DNA of 36,344 nucleotides from Rothia sp. (in: high G+C Gram-positive bacteria) (lineage in GTDB: Bacteria; Actinomycetota; Actinomycetes; Actinomycetales; Micrococcaceae). Below the pieces are notes generated by a model. The model was not told the DNA's origin. It ran no database searches and worked only from the letters and a program-made list of their open reading frames with translations. The DNA lies in assembly GCA_030530925.1 (NCBI GenBank), contig JAUMUA010000009.1:1-36344 (forward strand), given 5' to 3'. The translations under genes were made by a program, and so were the position numbers. Shown here piece by piece: positions 15,786 to 23,558 of the stretch. Numbering within the stretch: position 1 is the stretch's first letter; each line of letters begins with the position of its first letter.

Positions 15786-17425
15786 TGCGAGTTATGGCTC
15801 AAGTTTCTATGATTATGGCGCTGGATAAGTGCTTGGGTTGTCACACCTGTTCGGTCACCTGTAAACAGGCGTGGACCAACCGTGCTGGCACCGAGTACGT
15901 ATGGTTCAACAACGTTGAAACCCGCCCTGGTTTGGGTTATCCCAAACGTTATGAGGATCAGGAGAAGTGGAAAGGCGGCTGGACGCTGAATAAGCGCGGT
16001 CGATTGGAGCTCAAAGCGGGTAACCGTTTTAAGAAACTCTTTACAATTTTTGCTTCGCCAATTCAACCGCAGATGACGGACTACTACGAACCGTGGACCT
16101 ACGATTATCAGAATCTGATTTCTGCTCCTTTGGGCGATGATTTTCCGGTAGCTAAGCCCAAATCACTGATTACCGGTGAAGATACCGCCATCGATTGGTC
16201 GGCAAACTGGGACGACGATTTGGGCGGCACCTATGTGACCGGTCACCAGGACCCAATCGTGCAGAAGATTCACCAGGAATCTGAAGAGAAAATCAAATTC
16301 GAGTTTGAAAAAACCTTCATGTTCTACCTGCCGCGTATCTGTGAACACTGTTTGAACCCCTCATGCATGGCGTCGTGCCCCTCCGGTGCTATCTATAAGC
16401 GCAGTGAAGACGGCATTGTGCTCGTTGATCAGGATCGTTGCCGCGGTTGGCGTCAATGCATCACCGGTTGCCCTTATAAGAAGATTTACTTTAACCATAA
16501 GAGCGGTAAAGCCGAGAAATGTACGTTCTGCTACCCGCGTGTGGAGCACGGTATTCCTACCGTGTGTGCCGAAACGTGTGTGGGGCGTATGCGCTATATC
16601 GGTATTTTTCTTTACGACGCTGATCGCGTGACCGAAGCGGCGTCAGTAGAAAACGAGAAAGACCTCTATGAAGCGCAGCTAGATATTATGCTCGATCCGT
16701 TTGACCCTGAGGTCATTCGCGCCGCACAAAAAGAGGGTATTCCTCAGTCGTGGCTCGAAGCAGCGCAAAAGTCGCCGGTGTACAAGCTGGCAAAAGAGTG
16801 GAAGATTGCGCTTCCATTGCACCCCGAGTACCGCACTATGCCTATGGTTTGGTACGTTCCGCCGCTCTCACCGATCATTGATTTGCTCAAAGAACAGGGC
16901 CATGACGCCGAGGCACCCGAGAACCTCTTTGGTGCCATTGATTCGTTGCGTATTCCGGTGGAGTATTTGGCAGAACTCTTCACCGCTGGCGACACGCAAA
17001 TCGTGGTCAATGTGTTGAAAAAGCTCGCCGCAATGCGTGCTTACATGCGTGATATCACCTTGGGCGGAGTAGGTAACGAAGAGATTGCTCGGGCTGTGGG
17101 TATGACGGGCGAAGAAATCTACGAGATGTATCGTCTCATGGCGATTTCCAAGTACAACGAACGCTACGTCATTCCGCGCGCTCACATGGAAGACGCTCAC
17201 AACCTCGAAGAAATCGGCTGCTCCCTCGATACTGACGGCGGCCCCGGCATGCTTTACGATGACGCCTTTAGCGGCACCGGCGAGCGTCCTACCCCGATTT
17301 CTGCAGGGTCCTATGAAAATACGGCGCGTGCCGATGGCAAGGTCAACATCTTCATGTGGGACGGCAAGTCCCGCCCCGATGCGATGTTCCCTAACACCGG
17401 CGCCGGTTCAACGAGGGCAAAATAG
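15785..17425 (+). CDS. narH: Respiratory nitrate reductase beta subunit NarH
   Basis: The 546-residue electron-transfer subunit carrying four iron-sulfur clusters between NarI haem and NarG. Four cysteine groups are visible: CLGCHTCSVTCK (Cys16, 19, 22, 26), CEHCLNPSCMASC, CRGWRQCITGC and CTFCYPRVEHGIPTVCAETC. In the third group one Cys is Trp (CRGW), as expected for the [3Fe-4S] cluster of NarH. The start ATG at 15785 has AGGAGGT at 15768-15774 and overlaps the narG stop; a second ATG lies three codons in. The GTG of narJ overlaps the narH stop. The C-terminal ~100 residues after the clusters are typical of the family. Confidence 0.98.
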   Translation: MRVMAQVSMIMALDKCLGCHTCSVTCKQAWTNRAGTEYVWFNNVETRPGLGYPKRYEDQEKWKGGWTLNKRGRLELKAGNRFKKLFTIFASPIQPQMTDYYEPWTYDYQNLISAPLGDDFPVAKPKSLITGEDTAIDWSANWDDDLGGTYVTGHQDPIVQKIHQESEEKIKFEFEKTFMFYLPRICEHCLNPSCMASCPSGAIYKRSEDGIVLVDQDRCRGWRQCITGCPYKKIYFNHKSGKAEKCTFCYPRVEHGIPTVCAETCVGRMRYIGIFLYDADRVTEAASVENEKDLYEAQLDIMLDPFDPEVIRAAQKEGIPQSWLEAAQKSPVYKLAKEWKIALPLHPEYRTMPMVWYVPPLSPIIDLLKEQGHDAEAPENLFGAIDSLRIPVEYLAELFTAGDTQIVVNVLKKLAAMRAYMRDITLGGVGNEEIARAVGMTGEEIYEMYRLMAISKYNERYVIPRAHMEDAHNLEEIGCSLDTDGGPGMLYDDAFSGTGERPTPISAGSYENTARADGKVNIFMWDGKSRPDAMFPNTGAGSTRAK

Positions 17426-18168
17426 TGGCTGGCTTCTTTTCAAAACTTCTGGGAAAGGGCGGCGCAGAAACAGAACCTGCCCGCCCTGCCAGTGGCGATC
17501 CATTTGATATTGATTGGGGAGCCGGAAATCCTGAAGACGCTGTGATTTATCAGGTTTCTTCCGTGCTTTTCCGCTATCCCAGCCCAGAGATTCAATCGAT
17601 GATTCCTGAGCTGCTCGAACTGGCACGCAGCATTAATAACCCGCACTTTGTGCAAGCTGTTGAGGCAGTAGACACCTGGTACACCTCGGCACCGATGGAA
17701 CAAATCAGCGCCGAATATGTGCAGGAATACGATCTCTCGCGTCGTCATTCATTCCACCTTTCGTACTGGACCGAAGGCGACACCCGACGCCGCGGCGAGG
17801 CACTGGGGCGTTTCAAGAAAATGTACCGCGACTCAGGAATGGTTACCGATTTACACGGTGAACTTCCCGATTACCTCCCGCTGGTTCTGGAATTTACCGC
17901 GTTGATTGATCCGGTTGCCGGACGCGCGGCGATGCAGGCGTACCGCCCGTCATTGGAACTATTGCGCTTAGCAATGCGAGATGACCACCTGGCTTTTCAC
18001 GGGTTAGTGGAGTGCATCTGCGCCACGCTACCTGGCGAATCGCCCGAAACCGCCCAGCAGGTTCAAGAGCTCGTGGGCTTTGGACCTCCCACCGAACAAG
18101 TAGGTTTGAGCAACTCAGACCCCCGACTCTTACCCCTTCTTCAACCTCAGACAGGAGCCCAACGGTGA
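17425..18168 (+). CDS. narJ: Nitrate reductase assembly chaperone NarJ
   Basis: A 247-residue chaperone of the NarJ/TorD family that guides cofactor insertion into NarG before membrane docking. It is not part of the final enzyme. Sequence support comes from the EYDLSRRHSFHLSYWTEGDTRRRGEALGRFKKMYRDSG segment (read in two parts), which is the family signature, and from the all-helical composition with DYLPLVLEFTAL. The first ~35 residues are polar and variable. The start is GTG at 17425, sharing one base with the narH stop (TAGTG). A purine-rich GAGGGCAAAA lies ahead. The stop overlaps the narI GTG. Position between narH and narI is the usual order. Confidence 0.96.
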   Translation: MAGFFSKLLGKGGAETEPARPASGDPFDIDWGAGNPEDAVIYQVSSVLFRYPSPEIQSMIPELLELARSINNPHFVQAVEAVDTWYTSAPMEQISAEYVQEYDLSRRHSFHLSYWTEGDTRRRGEALGRFKKMYRDSGMVTDLHGELPDYLPLVLEFTALIDPVAGRAAMQAYRPSLELLRLAMRDDHLAFHGLVECICATLPGESPETAQQVQELVGFGPPTEQVGLSNSDPRLLPLLQPQTGAQR

Positions 18169-18917
18169 ACATCTTAGATATTTTCCTCTGGGGCGTGCTC
18201 CCATACATGGTGATCGTGATTCTCATTGGCGGCACCATCTGGCGGTACAAGTACGATCAGTTTGGGTGGACCACGCGTTCTTCGCAGTTCTATGAGTCCA
18301 AGATCCTCAAAATCGCCTCACCACTTTTCCACTATGGCTTGGTAGGCGTTTTGGGCGGACACATCGTAGGTCTGCTCATTCCCGCAACCTGGACCGCCGC
18401 ACTGGGCATCTCGAACGAGATGTATCACTTGGTGGCGTTGGTAGTGGGTATTCCCTTCGGTCTTGCCGTGTTACTGGGGCTCATCGTCATGGTCTTTCGA
18501 CGCCGCACCAATAAGTCGGTCTTTGCCGCAACTACTGCCAATGACAAGTTCATGTACGTGGTACTGATGGCAGTGATTGTTCTGGGCATCGGTGTCACCA
18601 TTATCAGCGCCATGCAAGGGCATCACGGGCACAACTACCGCGAAGACATCTCGCCGTGGTTCCGCTCATTGTTCTTGTTCCAGCCTCAAATTGAACTCAT
18701 GCACAACACGCCTATGACCTTCAAGCTTCACATCTTGCTGGCATTCGCCCTGTTTGCGCTCTGGCCCTTCACCCGCCTGGTGCACGCGTTCACCGCACCT
18801 TTCCACTACCTCTTCCGCCCCTACATTGTGTACCGCTCACGCAGTGGCGAAAAGGTTGGACGACGCCGCGGCTGGGACCCCATCGGAACGTCAGATCGCG
18901 ACGGCTTCCGTCGCTAA
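18165..18917 (+). CDS. narI: Respiratory nitrate reductase gamma subunit NarI
   Basis: The 250-residue cytochrome b subunit that oxidises quinol and anchors the enzyme in the membrane. Five hydrophobic helices can be picked out. His56 and His66 (FHYGLVGVLGGHIVG) occupy exactly the numbering of two haem ligands of E. coli NarI. A second histidine set is in ELMHNTPMTFKLHILLAF. The start is GTG at 18165, overlapping the narJ stop as GTGA, with AGGAG about ten bases ahead. The open frame from 18012 upstream is not used because it would lie inside narJ. The C-terminus is Arg-rich and cytosolic. Confidence 0.97.
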   Translation: MNILDIFLWGVLPYMVIVILIGGTIWRYKYDQFGWTTRSSQFYESKILKIASPLFHYGLVGVLGGHIVGLLIPATWTAALGISNEMYHLVALVVGIPFGLAVLLGLIVMVFRRRTNKSVFAATTANDKFMYVVLMAVIVLGIGVTIISAMQGHHGHNYREDISPWFRSLFLFQPQIELMHNTPMTFKLHILLAFALFALWPFTRLVHAFTAPFHYLFRPYIVYRSRSGEKVGRRRGWDPIGTSDRDGFRR

Positions 18918-19010
18918 AAAACCTAAGGAGCGTTGCTGAACCTCTCTTGTATTCGGTGGCGCTTGCACCTCTACCTTTTTCACTTCACACATTTTGAAAA
19001 TGAGGAAACT

Positions 19011-20228
19011 ATGAGCACAACAACGGTGGAACGAGATCCACAACTCTCTGGTCAGCTCAAAAACGTGGTGATGGCAACCCTCGCCTCACTCATTGGGTTC
19101 TGGGGCTGGACCATGATTGGCCCTTTGGCTAAGTCCTACTACAAGACCACATTTGATTTGAACGCCGGTCAGCTGAGTTTGCTCATCGCCATGCCGGTCA
19201 TCGTCGGTGCGATCGCCCGTGTTCCCGTGGGCACTATGACCGACCGCTTTGGTGGCCGCGTCATGTTCACCGCCATGCTCGTTCTTACCGGCATCATGGT
19301 GATTATTCTTGGCTTGGTAGGTGCCTTCGTCAAGAGCTTTGTATTGCTGTTGATTGTGGCATTCTTTCTAGGAATTGGCGGAGCAATCTTTGCCGTCGGC
19401 ATTCCCTTCTCTGCCGCCTGGTACGAACCGCACCGTAAAGGTCTTGCAACCGGCATCTTCGGTATGGGCATGATCGGTACCGCCGTTGCCGCATTCTTTA
19501 ACCCCCGCATGGTCAAAGCATTCGGTTACTTGCCCACCCACCTGATTGTGGCGTGTATTGCGCTCGCATATGCGGCTATTATCTGGTTCTTCTTGAAAGA
19601 CTCACCGAAGACCGCTGGTCGAGTTCCCGAGCCTATGATGCCTAAAATCAAGCACGCCGCTAAGAACATTGCCACCTGGGAATTGTGCTTCATTTACGCA
19701 GTTGTGTTCGGTGCGTTTGTGGCGTTCTCTAACTACCTGCCAACCTACATGAGCAATGTCTATAACTTTGAGGCAATCCACGCGGGAACTTTTGCTGCTT
19801 TGTTTGCAACCTGCGCGGTGGTAGCTCGTCCTTTAGGTGGCGTGGCTGCCGATAAGGTGGGTCCTCGTCCGGTAACGCTCATCATGTTCACCGCTATCGC
19901 AGCTCTTTCAATTTTGATTGCTATGCAGTTTGCTTCACCGATTGCTTACTACACACTGTTTATTTTGATGGCAGTATTCATCGGTTTTGGTACCGGTACC
20001 GTCTTTGGCTGGGTCGGACGCGCGGCAAAGCCTGAAGAAACGGGCACCGTGGGTGGTTTGGTTTCAGCTGCCGGTGGTCTAGGCGGTTACTTCCCACCAC
20101 TGATTATGGGTGCGGTTTATGGCGCGAATGGTCACTACTTCTGGGCACAGATTGCGCTGATGGCAGCGGCATTGGTTTCGCTCACCATCTCACTGTTTAT
20201 CAAGAATGGTGGTAAACCCCAGCGCTAA
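19011..20228 (+). CDS. narK: Nitrate/nitrite transporter NarK (MFS, NNP family)
   Basis: A 405-residue major facilitator transporter with about 12 membrane segments, importing nitrate and/or exporting nitrite. The two glycine-rich nitrate signature motifs of the NNP family are seen: FLGIGGAIFAVGIPF...GIFGMGMIGTA in the first half and GGLVSAAGGLGGYFPPLIMG in the second. The MFS loop motif is GTMTDRFGGR. The frame opens at 18933, but ATG 19011 is chosen because GAGGAA lies just upstream and the start gives a normal N-terminus. It follows narI by 93 bp, with no terminator in between, and is likely in the same transcript. Whether it is a proton symporter (type 1) or an exchanger (type 2) cannot be decided here. 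Confidence 0.95.
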   Translation: MSTTTVERDPQLSGQLKNVVMATLASLIGFWGWTMIGPLAKSYYKTTFDLNAGQLSLLIAMPVIVGAIARVPVGTMTDRFGGRVMFTAMLVLTGIMVIILGLVGAFVKSFVLLLIVAFFLGIGGAIFAVGIPFSAAWYEPHRKGLATGIFGMGMIGTAVAAFFNPRMVKAFGYLPTHLIVACIALAYAAIIWFFLKDSPKTAGRVPEPMMPKIKHAAKNIATWELCFIYAVVFGAFVAFSNYLPTYMSNVYNFEAIHAGTFAALFATCAVVARPLGGVAADKVGPRPVTLIMFTAIAALSILIAMQFASPIAYYTLFILMAVFIGFGTGTVFGWVGRAAKPEETGTVGGLVSAAGGLGGYFPPLIMGAVYGANGHYFWAQIALMAAALVSLTISLFIKNGGKPQR

Positions 20229-20259
20229 AACGCTGAACCGTTTTCCTCCCAATTCGCTC

Positions 20260-20296
20260 AATGCGCCACACGAATTATTTCTTCGTGTGGCGCATT
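20260..20296 (+). terminator. Long perfect hairpin after narK
   Basis: AATGCGCCACACGAA pairs perfectly with TTCGTGTGGCGCATT (15 bp) around the 7-base loop TTATTTC. No T-run follows on either strand. This is the 'I-shaped' form often seen in actinobacteria. It closes the nar operon and separates it from the glycine genes. Confidence 0.75.
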
Positions 20297-20348
20297 CCGT
20301 GTGTGATGTGGCAAACTTAAGGCATTCGTAAAATGCCGTTGATATCAA

Positions 20349-20562
20349 GCGGGAGAGCCTAGTTCGCTGAAAATCCAGCGAGATTTAGGCGCCGAAGGAG
20401 CAATACCTCCCCGGGAAACTCTCAGGCACATGAACCGCTTGGTGAGGTAACTCTGAAGAGGAGAACCCTTTCTCCACCGTCGGGGCAAATTTGTGGTTGG
20501 GCAACTCGTTGAGAGGCGCAATCGCTGAATGAAACTCACAGGTTTGAACAGAGCGGGGAGGT
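20349..20562 (+). promoter_or_regulatory. Tandem glycine riboswitch (two aptamers)
   Basis: Aptamer 1 (about 20349-20460) carries GGGAGAG at its 5' edge, the core GCCGAAGGAGCAA (20391-20403) and AAACTCTCAGGCA (20416-20428), then ends in CTCTGAAGAG. Aptamer 2 (about 20461-20562) repeats the plan with CCGTCGGGGCAA (20477-20488), GAAACTCACAGGT (20531-20543) and ACAGAG (20548-20553). Aptamer 2 departs a little from consensus (ACTCACAGG instead of ACTCTCAGG). The element precedes gcvP, the standard target of this riboswitch, where glycine binding normally turns expression on. A likely -10 (TAAAAT, 20329-20334) lies just upstream. Before it, a small GGCATT-N5-AATGCC hairpin (20321-20337) overlaps that box. 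Confidence 0.93.
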
Positions 20563-20565
20563 CTT

Positions 20566-20586
20566 CAACCTACTAACAGTAGGTTG
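20566..20586 (+). promoter_or_regulatory. Hairpin between glycine riboswitch and gcvP ribosome binding site
   Basis: CAACCTACT-aac-AGTAGGTTG forms a 9-bp stem right after aptamer 2 and ten bases before the AGGAG site (20596-20600). No T-run follows, so it is not a plain terminator. It is the natural candidate for the expression platform and would suggest control of translation rather than of termination. Confidence 0.5.
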
Positions 20587-20608
20587 TAACTGACCAGGAG
20601 ATTCTTGT

Positions 20609-23446
20609 ATGTCATTTATCGACCGCCATCTTGGACCCCGTGAAACCGACCTCGAAACCATGCTCAAAACTGTGGGCTATGATTCGCTCGGTGATCTGGT
20701 AGATGCCGTAGTTCCTTCAAACATCCGCGTAGAAGGTGCGCTGAACCTTCCCGACGCTCTTTCTGAACAAGACGCTCAGGCAAAGTTGGCTGAATACGCT
20801 GCTCAGAACAAAGTGATGGCACAGATGATTGGTGCTGGCTACTACGATGCGATTACCCCTCCGGTTTTGCGCCGTAACATTTTGGAAGCACCGGGCTGGT
20901 ACACCTCCTACACCCCTTACCAGGCAGAGATTTCTCAGGGTCGCCTTGAGGCTCTTTTGAACTTCCAAAACGTGGTCATGGAATTGACCGGTTTGGAAAT
21001 CGCTAACGCTTCGTTGCTCGATGAATCAACCGCTGTGGCTGAGGCTGCTGTGATGATGCACCGTGCAAACCGCAAGGTCAAGAACGGTTTCTTTGCTATT
21101 GATTCTCGTTGCTTGCCGCAGACTCTTTCTGTGGTTCGTGGCCGCGCCGAAGCGTTGGGTATTCCTTTTGAGGTCACCGACTTCGCTAACGGTCTGCCCG
21201 AGGGCGATTTGTACGGCGTCATCTTGGCGTACCCTGCAGGGGACGGCGAAGTTCGCGACATCAAGCCGTTGATCGATGAAGCGAAAGAACGTAATGCTTT
21301 GGTGACCGTCAACGCCGATCTTTTGGCTTTGACTTTGCTCAAGTCTCCTGGCGAACTGGGTGCCGACATCGCCGTCGGTAACTCCCAGCGCTTTGGTTTG
21401 CCGCTATGGTTCGGCGGCCCCCACGCAGCTTTTATGTCGGTTCACGCTGGCATGCAGCGTAACCTGCCAGGTCGCCTCGTGGGCGTATCGCAGGACGCCG
21501 CTGGCAAGCCCGGTTACCGCTTGGCGCTACAGACTCGCGAGCAGCACATTCGCCGCGAAAAGGCTACTTCTAACATTTGTACTGCGCAGGCACTGTTGGC
21601 TATTACCGCAGGCGCTTACGCTGTTTACCACGGCCCCGAAGGTTTGAAGAAGATTGCAGAGCGTTTGCACAAGAACGCTTCTCGCGTAGCTTCAGCATTG
21701 GTCGAAGCCGGTTTGACCTTGGTTCATGATGACTTCTTCGACACCGTAGCTTTTGAAGCTCAGGGCAAAGCGGATGAACTTGTTGCTACCGCAGCAAAGG
21801 CCGGCGTCAACATCCGCAAGATCAACGACGATCGCATCTCTATCTCGGTGGGCGAATCTCACGACGACGCCATTTTGGCACAGCTCGTTGAAGCTTTCGG
21901 CGGCAAGCTCTCTGACGATGCGCAGCACGATATTCCTTCGGATCTTTTGCGCACCGATGAGTACATGCAGCACCCAGTCTTCCACCTGTACCGCTCAGAG
22001 ACTTCGATGATGCGCTACTTGCGCCAGCTCTCCGATAAAGATTTGGCACTGGATCGCACCATGATTCCTTTGGGTTCTTGCACCATGAAGCTCAACGCGG
22101 CAGCTGAAATGGAACCCATTTCATGGCCTGAGTTCGCTACCATTCACCCCTTGGCACCAGAGGATCAGACCAAGGGCTGGCAGTTGCTCATCAACGAGCT
22201 TTCCGAGTGGCTCGTGGCTATTACCGGTTACGATGCCATCAGCTTGCAGCCCAACTCCGGCGCATCGGGTGAGTATGCGGGTCTGCGCGCAATTCGCGCG
22301 TACCACGAAGAGAACGGTGATGACCAGCGCAGCGTCGTCCTCATTCCGATGTCCGCGCACGGCACCAACGCAGCTTCTGCTGCCCTTGCCGGTCTTGACG
22401 TGGCAGGTGTAGCTACCGCAGACGATGGCTCCATTGACGTTGAGGACCTCAAGCTCAAGATCGAGAAGTACGGCGATAAGATTGCCGGCATTATGATTAC
22501 CTACCCTTCAACCCACGGTGTGTTTGAAGAGCAGGTCGTTGAGGTATGCCAGCTAGTTCACGACGCCGGCGGTCAGGTCTACGTTGACGGCGCTAACCTC
22601 AACGCTCAGATGGGTCTTGCTCAGCCCGGTAAGTTCGGTGGCGACGTTTCGCACTTGAACCTGCACAAGACGTTCGCGATTCCTCACGGTGGCGGTGGCC
22701 CCGGTGTTGGTCCTATCGCGGTTCGCTCTCACCTTGAGAAGCACCTTCCTGGCAACGGCTACTTAGCCGATGAAGAGGGTCACCTTGCGGGCGCTCCCTT
22801 GCCTATTTCTCAGGCAATGTTTGGCTCAGCCGGTGTTCTACCTATCTCGTGGATGTACATTGCGATGTCGGGCGCGCAGGGGCTCAAGGACGCTTCTGAA
22901 TACGCTATCTTGAACGCTAACTACATCGCTCGCGAACTGGGCGAGATGTTCCCTGTGCTTTACACCGGCCCCGACGGCTTGGTAGCGCACGAGTGCATCC
23001 TTGATTTGCGCAAGCTCACCAGCGAATCCGGTGTCACTGCCGAAGACGTTTGCAAGCGTTTGATGGACTACGGTTTCCACGCTCCTACCTTGGCGTTCCC
23101 TGTTCCGGGCACTTTGATGGTTGAGCCTACCGAGTCTGAATCTTTGGCTGAGTTGGATCGCTTCATTACCGCGATGACCAGCATTTACAAAGAAATCAAG
23201 CATGTAGCTGAGGGCAATGTTTCGGTGGAAGATTCAGTTCTTCGCAACGCACCGCACACCATTGACGTAGTTTCTGCTGACGCATGGGATCGTAAGTATT
23301 CCCGTAGCGAGGCTGCGTTCCCGGTTGCTACGTTGCGCCGTAACAAGTACTTCACCCCCGTGGGTCGTATTGACGGCCCCGGTGGCGACCGTAACTTGGT
23401 CTGCGAATGCCCTCCGATGGAAGCATTCGACATCGAAGCTAACTAA
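20609..23446 (+). CDS. gcvP: Glycine dehydrogenase (decarboxylating), P-protein
   Basis: The 945-residue P-protein of the glycine cleavage system. It removes CO2 from glycine and passes the aminomethyl group to lipoylated GcvH. Pyridoxal phosphate would bind Lys687 in HLNLHKTFAIPHGGGGPGVG. Other marks are the N-terminal FIDRHLGPRETD, YTPYQAEISQGRLEALLNFQ and LQPNSGASGEYAGLRAIRAYH. Both halves of a single-chain P-protein are present, and the length is normal. ATG 20609 follows AGGAG at 20596-20600. Expression is probably controlled by the glycine riboswitch upstream. gcvT follows on the same strand after a hairpin, and no gcvH was found. Confidence 0.98.
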   Translation: MSFIDRHLGPRETDLETMLKTVGYDSLGDLVDAVVPSNIRVEGALNLPDALSEQDAQAKLAEYAAQNKVMAQMIGAGYYDAITPPVLRRNILEAPGWYTSYTPYQAEISQGRLEALLNFQNVVMELTGLEIANASLLDESTAVAEAAVMMHRANRKVKNGFFAIDSRCLPQTLSVVRGRAEALGIPFEVTDFANGLPEGDLYGVILAYPAGDGEVRDIKPLIDEAKERNALVTVNADLLALTLLKSPGELGADIAVGNSQRFGLPLWFGGPHAAFMSVHAGMQRNLPGRLVGVSQDAAGKPGYRLALQTREQHIRREKATSNICTAQALLAITAGAYAVYHGPEGLKKIAERLHKNASRVASALVEAGLTLVHDDFFDTVAFEAQGKADELVATAAKAGVNIRKINDDRISISVGESHDDAILAQLVEAFGGKLSDDAQHDIPSDLLRTDEYMQHPVFHLYRSETSMMRYLRQLSDKDLALDRTMIPLGSCTMKLNAAAEMEPISWPEFATIHPLAPEDQTKGWQLLINELSEWLVAITGYDAISLQPNSGASGEYAGLRAIRAYHEENGDDQRSVVLIPMSAHGTNAASAALAGLDVAGVATADDGSIDVEDLKLKIEKYGDKIAGIMITYPSTHGVFEEQVVEVCQLVHDAGGQVYVDGANLNAQMGLAQPGKFGGDVSHLNLHKTFAIPHGGGGPGVGPIAVRSHLEKHLPGNGYLADEEGHLAGAPLPISQAMFGSAGVLPISWMYIAMSGAQGLKDASEYAILNANYIARELGEMFPVLYTGPDGLVAHECILDLRKLTSESGVTAEDVCKRLMDYGFHAPTLAFPVPGTLMVEPTESESLAELDRFITAMTSIYKEIKHVAEGNVSVEDSVLRNAPHTIDVVSADAWDRKYSRSEAAFPVATLRRNKYFTPVGRIDGPGGDRNLVCECPPMEAFDIEAN

Positions 23447-23453
23447 AGCTTCT

Positions 23454-23499
23454 TGCCAGGTGGTCTGATTACAGGCCACCTGGCACCCTAGATTTTTTT
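23454..23499 (+). terminator. Terminator-like hairpin between gcvP and gcvT
   Basis: TGCCAGGTGG pairs with CCACCTGGCA (10 bp, 12-base loop) and a run of seven T residues follows after 7 bases (23493-23499). The gap between stem and T-run makes it imperfect, so partial read-through into gcvT is plausible. Confidence 0.6.
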
Positions 23500-23558
23500 G
23501 AAACTATGGCGGTGTGCACAGCGTTGTGAGCCCGCCACCTCTTGAAAGGGGAATTCTG

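Noticed and set aside
20345..20539. 64-codon reading frame on the minus strand before gcvP
   Set aside because: It lies wholly inside the glycine riboswitch, on the opposite strand, and has no recognisable domain.
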